NCBI GenBank assembly: GCA_039819065.1
Contig: JBCBSS010000033.1
Span: forward strand, 1 to 54,564
DNA: 54,564 nucleotides
Source of the DNA: JBCBSS01 sp039819065
Lineage (GTDB): Bacteria > Bacteroidota > Bacteroidia > Cytophagales > Cyclobacteriaceae
Direction: 5' to 3'
In this document: in pieces, positions 1-7,483 of the stretch
Layout: every line of letters starts with the position of its first letter
How positions within the stretch are numbered: the first letter of the stretch is position 1
Notes under the pieces: generated by a model
The model's input: only the letters and a program-made list of their open reading frames with translations
What the model was told of the DNA's origin: nothing
The model's database searches: none
Translations under genes and position numbers: made by a program

Positions 1-135
1 CTTAAGTGAATTAACCACTGATCTCCACGCAAATCGTAAGGCAAATAGAGTCAACCGCTAATAACCCAGCATGCTACCGCTGGTGAAATATATATAACAC
101 CAGAAGGCTTTTATTGATATCTTCATCGTACAATC

Positions 136-161
136 ATTATTACCCCATTTGAGGTGATAAT
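136..161. promoter_or_regulatory. Imperfect inverted repeat upstream of the S9 peptidase gene
   Basis: Arms ATTATTACC (136-144) and GGTGATAAT (153-161) pair with one mismatch around an 8-base loop, 33 bases before the start codon at 194. It could be an operator or a 5' leader hairpin. Nothing else is recognisable in bases 1-193. Confidence 0.25.
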
Positions 162-193
162 ACCGATAATGTTTTACCCTTAAATCCACAACC

Positions 194-2659
194 ATGCGTA
201 TCAAAAGAATGTATACTTATGCCATGGTCATGATGCTGCTATTAGGCCAATCGGCATTCGCGCAAAATGATCTGTCATATCAAACCCCAGTGGCTGAAAT
301 AGCCGATTTAATGACAGCGCCAAGAACGCCGGCCGTTAGTGTAAACGGTACTGGAGATTGGATGCTATTGATGGAAATTCCTGGGTATCCTTCTATCAAT
401 GAACTATCACAGCCAGAGTTGAAACTGGCAGGACTGAGGATTAACCCGCGAACCAATGGTGAGAGCAGAACACAACGCCTTACCGGACTTTCTATTAAAA
501 GTGTAAAAGGTGATAAAGAATACCCAGTAACAGGACTCCCTGCGAAACCACTAATAGAAAATGTTTCATGGTCGCCTGACGGCCAGAAAGTGGCGTTCAC
601 TTTGACTGTTCAGAATGGCTTGGAGTTATGGACAGCAGATTTAGCTACTGGAAAAGCACGAAAGTTGACAGAGCCTATACTTAATGACGCCATGCGCGGC
701 ACTCCCTACACATGGCTATCAGATAGCAAGACGCTCATCTTCAAATCTGTTCTGGCTAATAGGGGAGAAGCTCCTCAAGAATCACTGGCACCAAATGGCC
801 CAGTAGTTCAGGAGAATATCGGTAAGAAAGCACCAGTACGTACTTACCAGGATTTGTTGAAAAACCCACACGACGCCGCATTATTCACCTATTATGCATC
901 ATCTCAGCTAAAGCAGATTGATCTAGGTACCGGTGCGATAAAAGACTTTGGTAAAGCAGGAGTCATTAGCAGCATGCGACCTTCACCTGACGGTAACTAT
1001 GTGATGGTCACAACCATTCAGCAGCCATATTCTTATCTCGTTCCCTTTAGCAGGTTTCCGCAGGTAGTGGAAATGTGGGATCGTAATGGCAGCATGGTTA
1101 CGCAAATAGCTAATATTCCTTTGGCGGAAAACATTCCGAAAGGCTTCGGGGCGGTGAGAAAAGGCCCAAGAAGCTTTACGTGGCGTAGTGACAAACCGGC
1201 TACACTCTATTGGATAGAAGCACAGGATGGCGGTGATCCACGCAATGAAGTAGCCTTCCGGGATAAAATGTTCTATAAAGAAGCACCTTTCAACGGAAGT
1301 AAAAAGGAAGATATTGCTGTTAAACATAGATTTGGTGGCGTTACCTGGGGTAATGACAACTTGGCTATCGCTTACTCTTGGTGGTGGTCTACCCGAGAAT
1401 TGGTGACGAGTACTTTCAAACCAGGTAATGCAGACTCTGAGTCAGTGTTGTTTGCCATGTCTTTCGAGGATCGCTACAATGATCCGGGAGATTTTGAAAC
1501 CAAAACCAATCAGTACGGAAGACAAGTATTGTTGACTGATAAGAGTGGTAAGAAACTCTATTTGACCGGACAAGGTGCCTCACCGGAAGGAAATAGGCCA
1601 TTTGTGCGAGAGTTTACTTTGGCAACCAAGAACACCAAAGAATTATGGAGGTCGCAAGCACCATACTATGAGCGGCCTATCAGCTTGATCAACATAAACA
1701 AAGGCCTTGTACTGACTAGAAGAGAATCCAAAGAAGAGCCAGCCAATTATTATTTGAGAAACATCAAATCGAAAAAGTCGACTGCTTTAACCAGCTTCGC
1801 CAATCCTTATGAGGCGCTGAAAGGCATAGAAAAGCAAGTGGTGAAATACAAAAGGAATGATGGAGTAGAACTTAAGGGAGATTTATATCTACCAAAAGGA
1901 TATAAGAAAGAAGACGGGCCTCTGCCGGTTTTAATGTGGGCTTACCCTAACGAATTCAAAAGCGCCGCTGCTGCCAGTCAGGTACAGGGCTCACCATATG
2001 AGTTTATTCGCTTGAGCTGGGCGTCACCATTACCTTGGTTGACCAGAGGTTACGCTATCTTCGATGATATCAGCATGCCAATAGTAGGTGAAGGTGAGGA
2101 AGAACCTAACGATACCTTCAGAAAACAACTGGTGTCCAACGCCGAAGCTGCTATTGACAAATTGGTAGAAATGGGTGTGGCAGATAGAAACCGAGTTGCC
2201 ATCGGAGGTCACTCTTATGGTGCTTTCATGACCGCCAACCTGTTGGCTCACTCTGACCTCTTCGCTGCCGGTATCGCACGAAGTGGTGCGTATAACCGTA
2301 CGTTAACACCATTTGGGTTTCAGTCGGAAGAAAGAACCTATTGGGAAGCACCAGAAATATACTACACCATGTCCCCTTTCATGCACGCAGACAAGGTCAA
2401 TGAGCCATTGCTTATGATCCATGGTGAAGCAGATAACAACTCTGGTACTTTCCCAATCCAAAGCAAGCGCTTTTACAGTGCCTTAAAAGGAATGGGGGCT
2501 ACCACGAGATTGGTAATGCTACCACACGAAAGCCACGGCTACCGCGCCAAAGAGTCTATTCTGCACATGCTGTGGGAACAAGACCAATGGCTTGAAAAAT
2601 ACGTGAAGAACCGCTCTCTCAATTCAGCCGCAGCTGAGGAAGAAGAATCAGAAGATTAG
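194..2659 (+). CDS. Secreted S9 family (prolyl oligopeptidase-type) serine peptidase
   Basis: Exported serine peptidase with a beta-propeller followed by an alpha/beta hydrolase domain. Residues 1-23 form a signal peptide ending in a hydrophobic run and AFAQ, so it acts in the periplasm or outside the cell. The propeller covers about residues 60-560 and the catalytic domain about 570-800. The nucleophile elbow GGHSYGAF places Ser at 674, Asp of GEADNN at 747 and His of PHESHGY at 781, the order and spacing usual for S9. The layout resembles glutamyl endopeptidase-like S9D members, which cut after acidic residues, but the exact specificity is not readable. The C-terminus is unusually acidic (EEEESED). 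It stands alone and is followed by a strong hairpin terminator. With the M14 peptidase and the oligopeptidase fusion it is one of three exported peptidases here. Confidence 0.93.
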   Translation: MRIKRMYTYAMVMMLLLGQSAFAQNDLSYQTPVAEIADLMTAPRTPAVSVNGTGDWMLLMEIPGYPSINELSQPELKLAGLRINPRTNGESRTQRLTGLSIKSVKGDKEYPVTGLPAKPLIENVSWSPDGQKVAFTLTVQNGLELWTADLATGKARKLTEPILNDAMRGTPYTWLSDSKTLIFKSVLANRGEAPQESLAPNGPVVQENIGKKAPVRTYQDLLKNPHDAALFTYYASSQLKQIDLGTGAIKDFGKAGVISSMRPSPDGNYVMVTTIQQPYSYLVPFSRFPQVVEMWDRNGSMVTQIANIPLAENIPKGFGAVRKGPRSFTWRSDKPATLYWIEAQDGGDPRNEVAFRDKMFYKEAPFNGSKKEDIAVKHRFGGVTWGNDNLAIAYSWWWSTRELVTSTFKPGNADSESVLFAMSFEDRYNDPGDFETKTNQYGRQVLLTDKSGKKLYLTGQGASPEGNRPFVREFTLATKNTKELWRSQAPYYERPISLININKGLVLTRRESKEEPANYYLRNIKSKKSTALTSFANPYEALKGIEKQVVKYKRNDGVELKGDLYLPKGYKKEDGPLPVLMWAYPNEFKSAAAASQVQGSPYEFIRLSWASPLPWLTRGYAIFDDISMPIVGEGEEEPNDTFRKQLVSNAEAAIDKLVEMGVADRNRVAIGGHSYGAFMTANLLAHSDLFAAGIARSGAYNRTLTPFGFQSEERTYWEAPEIYYTMSPFMHADKVNEPLLMIHGEADNNSGTFPIQSKRFYSALKGMGATTRLVMLPHESHGYRAKESILHMLWEQDQWLEKYVKNRSLNSAAAEEEESED

Positions 2660-2721
2660 AAAGAAATAAGGAATCACCTCTCTTTTAGGTGGAAGCATCT
2701 AACAGCATCGAGTATAACAAC

Positions 2722-2756
2722 AAAGCCGGATGGAAACATCCGGCTTTTTCTTTCTT
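2722..2756 (+). terminator. Rho-independent terminator of the S9 peptidase gene
   Basis: An 11-base perfect stem (AAAGCCGGATG / CATCCGGCTTT) closes a GAAA tetraloop and runs into TTCTTTCTT. It lies 62 bases after the stop codon. A near copy of the hairpin without the T run occurs at 4298-4319. Confidence 0.85.
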
Positions 2757-2816
2757 ACTGAGAATAGGCAGTCGGAAAAAAAGTAGTCGACAAACATGTC
2801 GCTTGTGAAAGTTGCT

Positions 2817-2850
2817 GTCATTGCGAGCGACGCAGGAGCAAAGCAATCTA
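2817..2850. repeat. REP-like element, copy A (GTCATTGCGAG ... AAGCAATCTA)
   Basis: Begins GTCATTGCGAGCGACG and ends AAGCAATCTA, matching copies at 4035-4068 and 22692-22723. This type of short interspersed element is common between genes in Bacteroidota and other bacteria and is often linked to REP-associated transposases, none of which is in the window. Confidence 0.7.
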
Positions 2851-2880
2851 GTGGCCAGGTATAATGAGTGATGCTTTAAA

Positions 2881-2987
2881 AACCTCACCCAATTACGATT
2901 GTAGCAAACTGAAAACTTGTGCCACCCTCTCCTCAAGGAGAGGGTATTTCTGTCCTAGGCTAACCTCAGTCTGAAGTTGGCTGAGGT
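2881..2987. repeat. 107-base repeat element, copy 1
   Basis: Direct repeat of 4099-4205, about 90% identical by eye. It is bounded by inverted ends (ACCTCACCCAA at 2882, TTGGCTGAGGT at 2977-2987, one mismatch) and contains an inner hairpin CCCTCTCCT-CAA-GGAGAGGG. It sits 30 bases after a REP-like unit, the same offset as in copy 2. No open frame spans it. Confidence 0.75.
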
Positions 2988-3399
2988 AATTGTAACCATA
3001 AGCAATCTTTGAGTGTGCCATTGATGACTTAGACTCGAAGTGCCCTTCTGAAACAAACCTATTGGCAGGTATGTGAATGCATTCGGCATGGATTGATTTG
3101 GCTTAGAAGCACTTCCACGAATATTCATAATATCATCCAGACTTGCGCCTAATGTCCCATAAGACGCTATTATAATCAGCTAATGACTGATCCCCTTTGT
3201 CACTCTTCGGATTTTTGATATTGAAGCTTTCGCTGAGTACTCTGGCGAAGAGCCAAGACATCGAATGGTAAAGGATGTTTATAGACAGAGTAAGAAACTA
3301 CCTCTCCGATATTCATAGTTATAATGTTACTATATCATGTAATTATTGATACTTACAATTGAAATAATTCTTTAATGTTGCTATACTGCGCTTTAATTT

Positions 3400-3690
3400 A
3401 TGGACATGAAGAAGGAAGAACGAAAAAAACTGATTGATATTTTCTTTATAAGCTTGATATCAACGGTTTTGATCCTAGCAGGATATGACTGGTATGAATA
3501 CTATTATGATGAGTACAGGTTGAAGAGAATAGACATCGAGAAATCACTGAATAATGAGCAAAGCGTGTTAAGAGAACTGATCGAGGAAGGTAAAAAAGTA
3601 GGGGCTATCGACAACAACGGTTATGAAAGACACAAACAACAAAAAGAAGAAGTTACCAGACTTATTGACGATCTATATCAAATGCGTTAG
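3400..3690 (+). CDS. Small single-pass membrane protein of unknown function (first of an overlapping pair)
   Basis: A 96-residue protein I do not recognise. A lysine-rich N-terminus (MDMKKEERKK) is followed by one membrane helix at about residues 10-28, an aromatic stretch rich in Tyr (YDWYEYYYDEY), then a charged, probably coiled-coil tail. The positive-inside rule puts the tail in the periplasm. Its last 68 bases overlap the next gene in another frame, so the two are almost certainly cotranscribed and perhaps translationally coupled. The pair lies between two direct repeats (2881-2987 and 4099-4205). AT-rich upstream DNA suits a promoter. Being short and unrecognised, it could be a chance frame, but the hydrophobic then charged pattern and its partner argue for a real gene. 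Confidence 0.55.
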   Translation: MDMKKEERKKLIDIFFISLISTVLILAGYDWYEYYYDEYRLKRIDIEKSLNNEQSVLRELIEEGKKVGAIDNNGYERHKQQKEEVTRLIDDLYQMR

Positions 3691-3970
3691 TGTGATAACA
3701 GGAGTAGCTTTTGGATTGCTCATTTCCATGAATTTCTCCTCACCTAAGATGTACGACTACTTTCAAGAAAGGCGATCGTTGCGGACTAAGAGCATATTGC
3801 ATAAGCTGGATTATAACAATAAACTGCGACATGAAGTAGTTGACCTATTAGACAGTGCGGTACATTTCAAGTATTACATACAACCTATACTTGATGATAC
3901 TACAAGCTTTACTTTTGGGGGTAGTGAAGGTGGTGGGATGATGGATGATAGTGAGTTGTTACCAGAGTAA
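3623..3970 (+). CDS. Small single-pass membrane protein of unknown function (second of an overlapping pair)
   Basis: A 115-residue protein with the same plan as its partner: basic start (MKDTNNKKKK), one membrane helix at about residues 16-35, an aromatic/basic juxtamembrane stretch (MYDYFQERRSLR), then a helical tail. The stretches after each helix look weakly alike in the two proteins (YRLKRIDIEKSL and RRSLRTKSILHKL), which suggests divergent duplicates; this is by eye only. The ATG lies inside the first gene, 68 bases before its stop. The C-terminus is Gly- and acid-rich (GGSEGGGMMDDSELLPE). Function unknown; two stacked small membrane proteins hint at a heteromeric complex. Confidence 0.55.
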   Translation: MKDTNNKKKKLPDLLTIYIKCVSVITGVAFGLLISMNFSSPKMYDYFQERRSLRTKSILHKLDYNNKLRHEVVDLLDSAVHFKYYIQPILDDTTSFTFGGSEGGGMMDDSELLPE

Positions 3971-4034
3971 TTTGGTTTGCTCAGCTTTAGATAAACTCAT
4001 ATCTCAAGCAAGTTGCTGTCATTACAAAGTCGCT

Positions 4035-4068
4035 GTCATTACGAACGACGGAGGAGTGAAGCAATCTA
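4035..4068. repeat. REP-like element, copy B
   Basis: GTCATTACGAACGACGGAGG ... GAAGCAATCTA, same orientation as copy A at 2817-2850 and 30 bases before the 107-base element, as in copy A. A shortened duplicate of its left end precedes it. Confidence 0.7.
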
Positions 4069-4098
4069 GTTGCCAGCATAATTAGCTGTGCTATAAAA

Positions 4099-4205
4099 AA
4101 CCTCACCCAATTACGGTTGAAGTAAACCGAAAACCCGTGCTACCCTCTCCTCAAGGAGAGGGTATTTCTGTCCTAGGTTAACCTCAGTCTGAAGTTGGGT
4201 GAGGT
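4099..4205. repeat. 107-base repeat element, copy 2, with perfect 11-base inverted ends
   Basis: Direct repeat of 2881-2987. ACCTCACCCAA (4100-4110) and TTGGGTGAGGT (4195-4205) are exact reverse complements, and an inner hairpin CCCTCTCCT-CAA-GGAGAGGG sits near the middle. The form suits a small non-autonomous mobile element or a structured RNA. Confidence 0.75.
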
Positions 4206-4354
4206 TCTATAAGCCGTCGTTTGTGCCTGCTTACCGGCAAAGGCAGGTCTTCACAAATGACCTTAGAAACTCGAAATTACCAAGGTCTGAACTCAAGCGC
4301 CGGATGGAAACATCCAGCTACACCTAGGAATGCATAAGCTGGGTGAGGTCAATA

Positions 4355-5605
4355 TTAGCCCTCCTCAGCCAACAACTCATCCACCGTCTGATTAAAATCC
4401 TTGATATACTGCTCATAGTGATGGCCAGTGCCCGGCCCTGTGAAGCCGGTGTGGATTTTACGTACATCACCTTTTTTGTCAAGATAGATCATTGTAGGGT
4501 AGGCCAAAACACGGTTGAGCATCGGTAGTGTTTTGGAAGCCTCATCTTTGTCCTTTACCCCGGCCACGACGAAATCATATTGAACGTCCAGCTTCTCTTT
4601 CATGAACTCAATGCGGCCTTTGGCATATTCGAAATCATCCTTGGCTTCGTAAGCCAGCCCTAGTATTTCTACTCCCCGATCTTTGTTGTCCTTATACCAT
4701 TGCTTTAAGAACTTGGTTTCGTCCATACAATTGGGGCACCATGTACCGAATATTTGGAGTAGCACTACTTTGCCTTTAAACCTATCATCCTGCGGAGATA
4801 CTTTCTCGCCGTCCAAGCCAGGGAAGCTAAAGTCTAATTTGTCGTAGCCCTCTTTGATGTAAGTGAGTGTGTTAGCATCAGGTAAACTGGCGTTATCATC
4901 TTTGGTAGCCGTCCAGCTTTCATACCATGACTTACCAGACCAGAAATTACCAATCAAGCCGCCATTCTCGTCAAATGTAGCTGTGAATAGAAATGCATGA
5001 CCACCGTCGAAAGTACTCAAGTGAAGTTTATCACCTACGACACTACCCTCAAGAAAGCGATAATCTCCGGTTGGCGTTAAGAATGTGCCAGTCACGGCAG
5101 AACCATTTTGCTTGAATACACCAACGGATTGCGTTGTATCGTTGTCCTCTTCATGTACGAATGTTACTGCCCAGGTACCATCAAAGCTTTTGACCTCTTC
5201 ATCGGACGTTTTAAAACGATCTTCATCTCCATGCTTGGCCTCAAAAGACACTACATAGTCTTCCTCATAATTCTTAGTCCACGTTCCTGACATGGTATTC
5301 TCTGTGATGACAGCCTTTATATCGGCATCGAATATGTGCATGGGGATGTAGGCAGAATCTCCGTTGATCTCGATTACGTCTAACAACAAACGCTCCTGAT
5401 CATTGATCAAATAAATCTTGTAAGCGCCGCCTTCGTTGGTCAATTCAAAGTTGAAAGGTAGCTCGTTGCCCTGAACATCTAAGACACCCCGCCACATGCC
5501 TGTTTTTAGTGTAATGTTTTCAACCGCTTTCTTTTCTTGAGGTGTGCATTGCACCAAAATGATAAGAAAGGAGGCTATTACGAGCAGTTTGGATATTTTT
5601 AACAT
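4355..5605 (-). CDS. TlpA-like thioredoxin-fold lipoprotein
   Basis: A 416-residue exported thiol-disulfide protein. The N-terminus has a lipoprotein signal with lipobox LVQC (Cys20), so it should be anchored in a membrane facing the periplasm. Residues about 35-240 form a beta-rich domain of unknown type, perhaps lipocalin-like, and about 255-416 form a TlpA/ResA-type thioredoxin fold with the active motif FGTWCPNCMDE near residue 287. Family members reduce or exchange disulfides of exported proteins, often during cytochrome maturation or stress. It is divergent from the CoA-transferase gene with only 41 bases between the starts, so both promoters overlap or lie within the neighbouring gene. 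Confidence 0.88.
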   Translation of the reverse strand: MLKISKLLVIASFLIILVQCTPQEKKAVENITLKTGMWRGVLDVQGNELPFNFELTNEGGAYKIYLINDQERLLLDVIEINGDSAYIPMHIFDADIKAVITENTMSGTWTKNYEEDYVVSFEAKHGDEDRFKTSDEEVKSFDGTWAVTFVHEEDNDTTQSVGVFKQNGSAVTGTFLTPTGDYRFLEGSVVGDKLHLSTFDGGHAFLFTATFDENGGLIGNFWSGKSWYESWTATKDDNASLPDANTLTYIKEGYDKLDFSFPGLDGEKVSPQDDRFKGKVVLLQIFGTWCPNCMDETKFLKQWYKDNKDRGVEILGLAYEAKDDFEYAKGRIEFMKEKLDVQYDFVVAGVKDKDEASKTLPMLNRVLAYPTMIYLDKKGDVRKIHTGFTGPGTGHHYEQYIKDFNQTVDELLAEEG

Positions 5606-5646
5606 GAAATACTATTTAGACTTCTTGAACGGCGCAAAATAATCAA

Positions 5647-6828
5647 ATGTTCAACCAACTAAAAGTACTGGAATTAGCATCGGTATTAGCTGGCCCTGGC
5701 GTGGGGCAATTCTTCGCTGAATTAGGTGCAGATGTCATCAAAGTGGAAAATGTCAAAACCAAGGGAGACGTAACCCGTTCCTGGAAATTACCCACCGAAG
5801 AAGACTCTGACATCTCAGGTTATTTCAGTGCTGTCAATTGGGGAAAACGATCAATAGGGCTTGACATCAGTCAATCTGAAGGCTTGACCATTGTGCATGA
5901 ACTGGTGAAGCAAACAGACATCGTAGTGGCCAGCTACAAGCCCGGCGATGCAGAAAAGCTTAATGTGGATTACAATACACTTAAAGCACTCAAACCTGAC
6001 CTCATCTACGGTCAAATCACTGGTTATGGCCCGGATAATCCTAAAGTCGGTTATGATGCCGTGATACAAGCCGAGTCAGGGTTCATGTACATGAATGGCG
6101 AGGCTAGTGGTGCACCTACCAAAATGCCAGTTGCCTTAGTTGATGTGTTAGCGGCTCACCATCTCAAAGAAGGATTATTGGTAGCGTTGATCAATCGGAT
6201 GAGCAAGGGTGAAGGTGCGTTAGTCGAAGTGTCTTTGTTGCAGGCGGCCGTATCTTCATTAGCTAATCAGGCCACTAATTGGCTAGTGGGCGGTGTCATT
6301 CCCAAGCGCAAAGGATCCGAGCACCCGAACATTGCTCCCTATGGAGATGTATTTACCACAGCCGATAGCAAATCACTCATTCTAGCAGTGGGAAGCGACA
6401 AGCAATTTGCTGCCCTTTGCAAGATCATCGATCAAGAGCAATTGGTAGATGACCCAAGATTCTACACTAACCATGAAAGAGTCAAAAACAGGAAGCTGCT
6501 CAAGCAATTACTCAAAACGGGAATCGAGGAATTTGAACTAGAAGAATTGGCCGGACTCCTTGAAAAGGATAAGATACCCTACGGTAGGATTAACAACATA
6601 CAAGAGGTTTTCGAACAGCCCGAAGCCAGGACGCTTTTGCTGGAAAATACACTAAAAAGTATCAAAGGCGTACGCACTTTTGCCACTCGATCGCAAAATC
6701 TGGAAAATTTCTCCCACTTTGCCCCACCGCCACATTTCGGTGAACATACCGATAACATACTCACTGCTATATTAGGCTTTGATACCACTCAAATCAACGA
6801 TTTAAGAGCTCAGGGTATCATATTCTAG
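5647..6828 (+). CDS. CaiB/BaiF family (class III) CoA-transferase
   Basis: A 393-residue cytosolic enzyme that moves CoA between acyl groups without a free acid intermediate. The family N-terminus is clear (LELASVLAGPGVGQFFAELG, ADVIKVE), followed by the typical WGKRSIGLD segment and the conserved aspartate near residue 166 (PVALVDVLAAHH), which in this family forms the acyl-anhydride. Length is normal for the single-domain type. The substrate cannot be read from sequence; alpha-methylacyl-CoA racemase relatives share the fold. The closing hairpin (6876) separates it from mraZ, so it does not appear to be part of the division cluster. Confidence 0.9.
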   Translation: MFNQLKVLELASVLAGPGVGQFFAELGADVIKVENVKTKGDVTRSWKLPTEEDSDISGYFSAVNWGKRSIGLDISQSEGLTIVHELVKQTDIVVASYKPGDAEKLNVDYNTLKALKPDLIYGQITGYGPDNPKVGYDAVIQAESGFMYMNGEASGAPTKMPVALVDVLAAHHLKEGLLVALINRMSKGEGALVEVSLLQAAVSSLANQATNWLVGGVIPKRKGSEHPNIAPYGDVFTTADSKSLILAVGSDKQFAALCKIIDQEQLVDDPRFYTNHERVKNRKLLKQLLKTGIEEFELEELAGLLEKDKIPYGRINNIQEVFEQPEARTLLLENTLKSIKGVRTFATRSQNLENFSHFAPPPHFGEHTDNILTAILGFDTTQINDLRAQGIIF

Positions 6829-6875
6829 ATTCGACAGACTCTTTCAATACGGACTTTCTGCAGTTTTTCTTATGC

Positions 6876-6916
6876 CCAGACCATAAAAACTGATGGCCTG
6901 GAGTCAATTTTTTGAA
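6876..6916 (+). terminator. Probable terminator between the CoA-transferase gene and mraZ
   Basis: CCAGACCAT (6876-6884) pairs with ATGGCCTGG (6893-6901) with one mismatch over an 8-base loop and is followed by AGTCAATTTTTT. It lies 48 bases past the stop at 6828. Confidence 0.6.
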
Positions 6917-6940
6917 CTATTTATTCGTTCTTTGTGAAAA

Positions 6941-6969
6941 AGTGGTTGAAAGTGGTAGGAAGTGGTGGA
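6941..6969 (+). promoter_or_regulatory. Triple GTGG box, probable MraZ operator
   Basis: Three direct repeats with GTGG at 6942, 6952 and 6962, exactly 10 bases apart, in the contexts AGTGGTTGAA, AGTGGTAGGA and AGTGGTGGAA, 56-84 bases before the mraZ start. In several bacteria MraZ binds such spaced GTGG/TGGGN repeats and represses its own dcw operon; here the match is by pattern. Confidence 0.75.
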
Positions 6970-7024
6970 AAATGTCATAAAAATCCCTATGTTTGTTTTG
7001 AGATAGTATTGTATCCACATTCGA

Positions 7025-7468
7025 ATGGCATTTTTTACTAGTGAATATGACTGTAAGCTCGACGCTAAGGGGCGACTGGTCTTGCCTGCCAAGATCAAGT
7101 CGAACTTGCCTGAAGCTTCCGGTAATGAGCTAGTAATTAGAAAGGGGTTTGAGCCGTGTTTGATACTCTATCCGATGGTAGAATACAAAAAGCTCTACGC
7201 CAAAATATCAGGATTGAATGAGTTCAACGAGGAGTATAGAAAGCTGCAACGAAATTTCTTTCGCGGTAGCTCAACGGTAGAACTCGATGGCAGTGGTCGC
7301 TTTTTGATTCCCAAGCAAATGCTTGGATATGCCAAAATTGAAAAGGAAGCGATAGTAGTAGGGATGGGAAACAAAGTGGAGATATGGAATCCTGAGCAAT
7401 ACGAAGAATACCTGATCTCTGATCCGGATGAATTCTCGAAACTAGCTCAGAAATATCTCGACGAATAG
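7025..7468 (+). CDS. mraZ: Transcriptional regulator MraZ
   Basis: A 147-residue DNA-binding protein of the AbrB/SpoVT superfamily, first gene of the division and cell-wall cluster. Two MraZ repeats are visible: residues 5-50 (YDCKLDAKGRLVLPAKIK) and about 75-125 (STVELDGSGRFLIPKQML), each with the D-GR-LP core that forms the swapped-hairpin barrel. It is expected to form a ring-shaped multimer and autoregulate through the GTGG repeats just upstream. The gap to rsmH is 15 bases and contains a strong ribosome site. ATG start at 7025 is the only one that keeps the first repeat whole. Confidence 0.97.
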   Translation: MAFFTSEYDCKLDAKGRLVLPAKIKSNLPEASGNELVIRKGFEPCLILYPMVEYKKLYAKISGLNEFNEEYRKLQRNFFRGSSTVELDGSGRFLIPKQMLGYAKIEKEAIVVGMGNKVEIWNPEQYEEYLISDPDEFSKLAQKYLDE

Positions 7469-7470
7469 AC

Positions 7471-7479
7471 AGGAGGTGA
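7471..7479 (+). promoter_or_regulatory. Strong Shine-Dalgarno site of rsmH
   Basis: AGGAGGTGA is a 9-base complement to the usual 16S rRNA tail and lies 4 bases before the ATG at 7484. Such full matches are rare in Bacteroidota, whose genes here mostly have A-rich leaders instead. It supports 7484 as the start. Confidence 0.6.
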
Positions 7480-7483
7480 GTAT

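Larger units (their letters stand above)
2660..3399. other. 740-base intergenic segment: terminator, REP-like element, 107-base repeat copy, no clear gene
   Basis: From left to right it holds a terminator (2722-2756), a REP-like unit (2817-2850), copy 1 of a 107-base element (2881-2987) and about 400 bases of apparently non-coding DNA. On the - strand, about 2960-3170 stays open without a stop and reads like a fragment of a longer protein, and an adjoining frame is open at about 3160-3255. Together they may be the remains of a decayed, frameshifted gene, but I do not recognise it. The last 100 bases before 3400 are AT-rich and presumably hold the promoter of the following pair. Confidence 0.5.
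3971..4354. other. 384-base intergenic segment made mostly of repeats
   Basis: Holds a partial repeat of TTGCTGTCATTAC (about 4012-4024), a full REP-like unit (4035-4068), copy 2 of the 107-base element (4099-4205), a Bacteroidota-style GC hairpin around TGCCTGC/GGCAGGT (about 4226-4247), and a near copy of the 2722 terminator hairpin (4298-4319) that has lost its T run. No gene is apparent. Confidence 0.6.

Noticed and set aside
4298..4319. Terminator for the small membrane-protein pair
   Set aside because: GCCGGATG-GAAA-CATCCAGC is a good hairpin, but it is followed by TACACC and not a T run, so I treat it as a copy of the 2722 hairpin.
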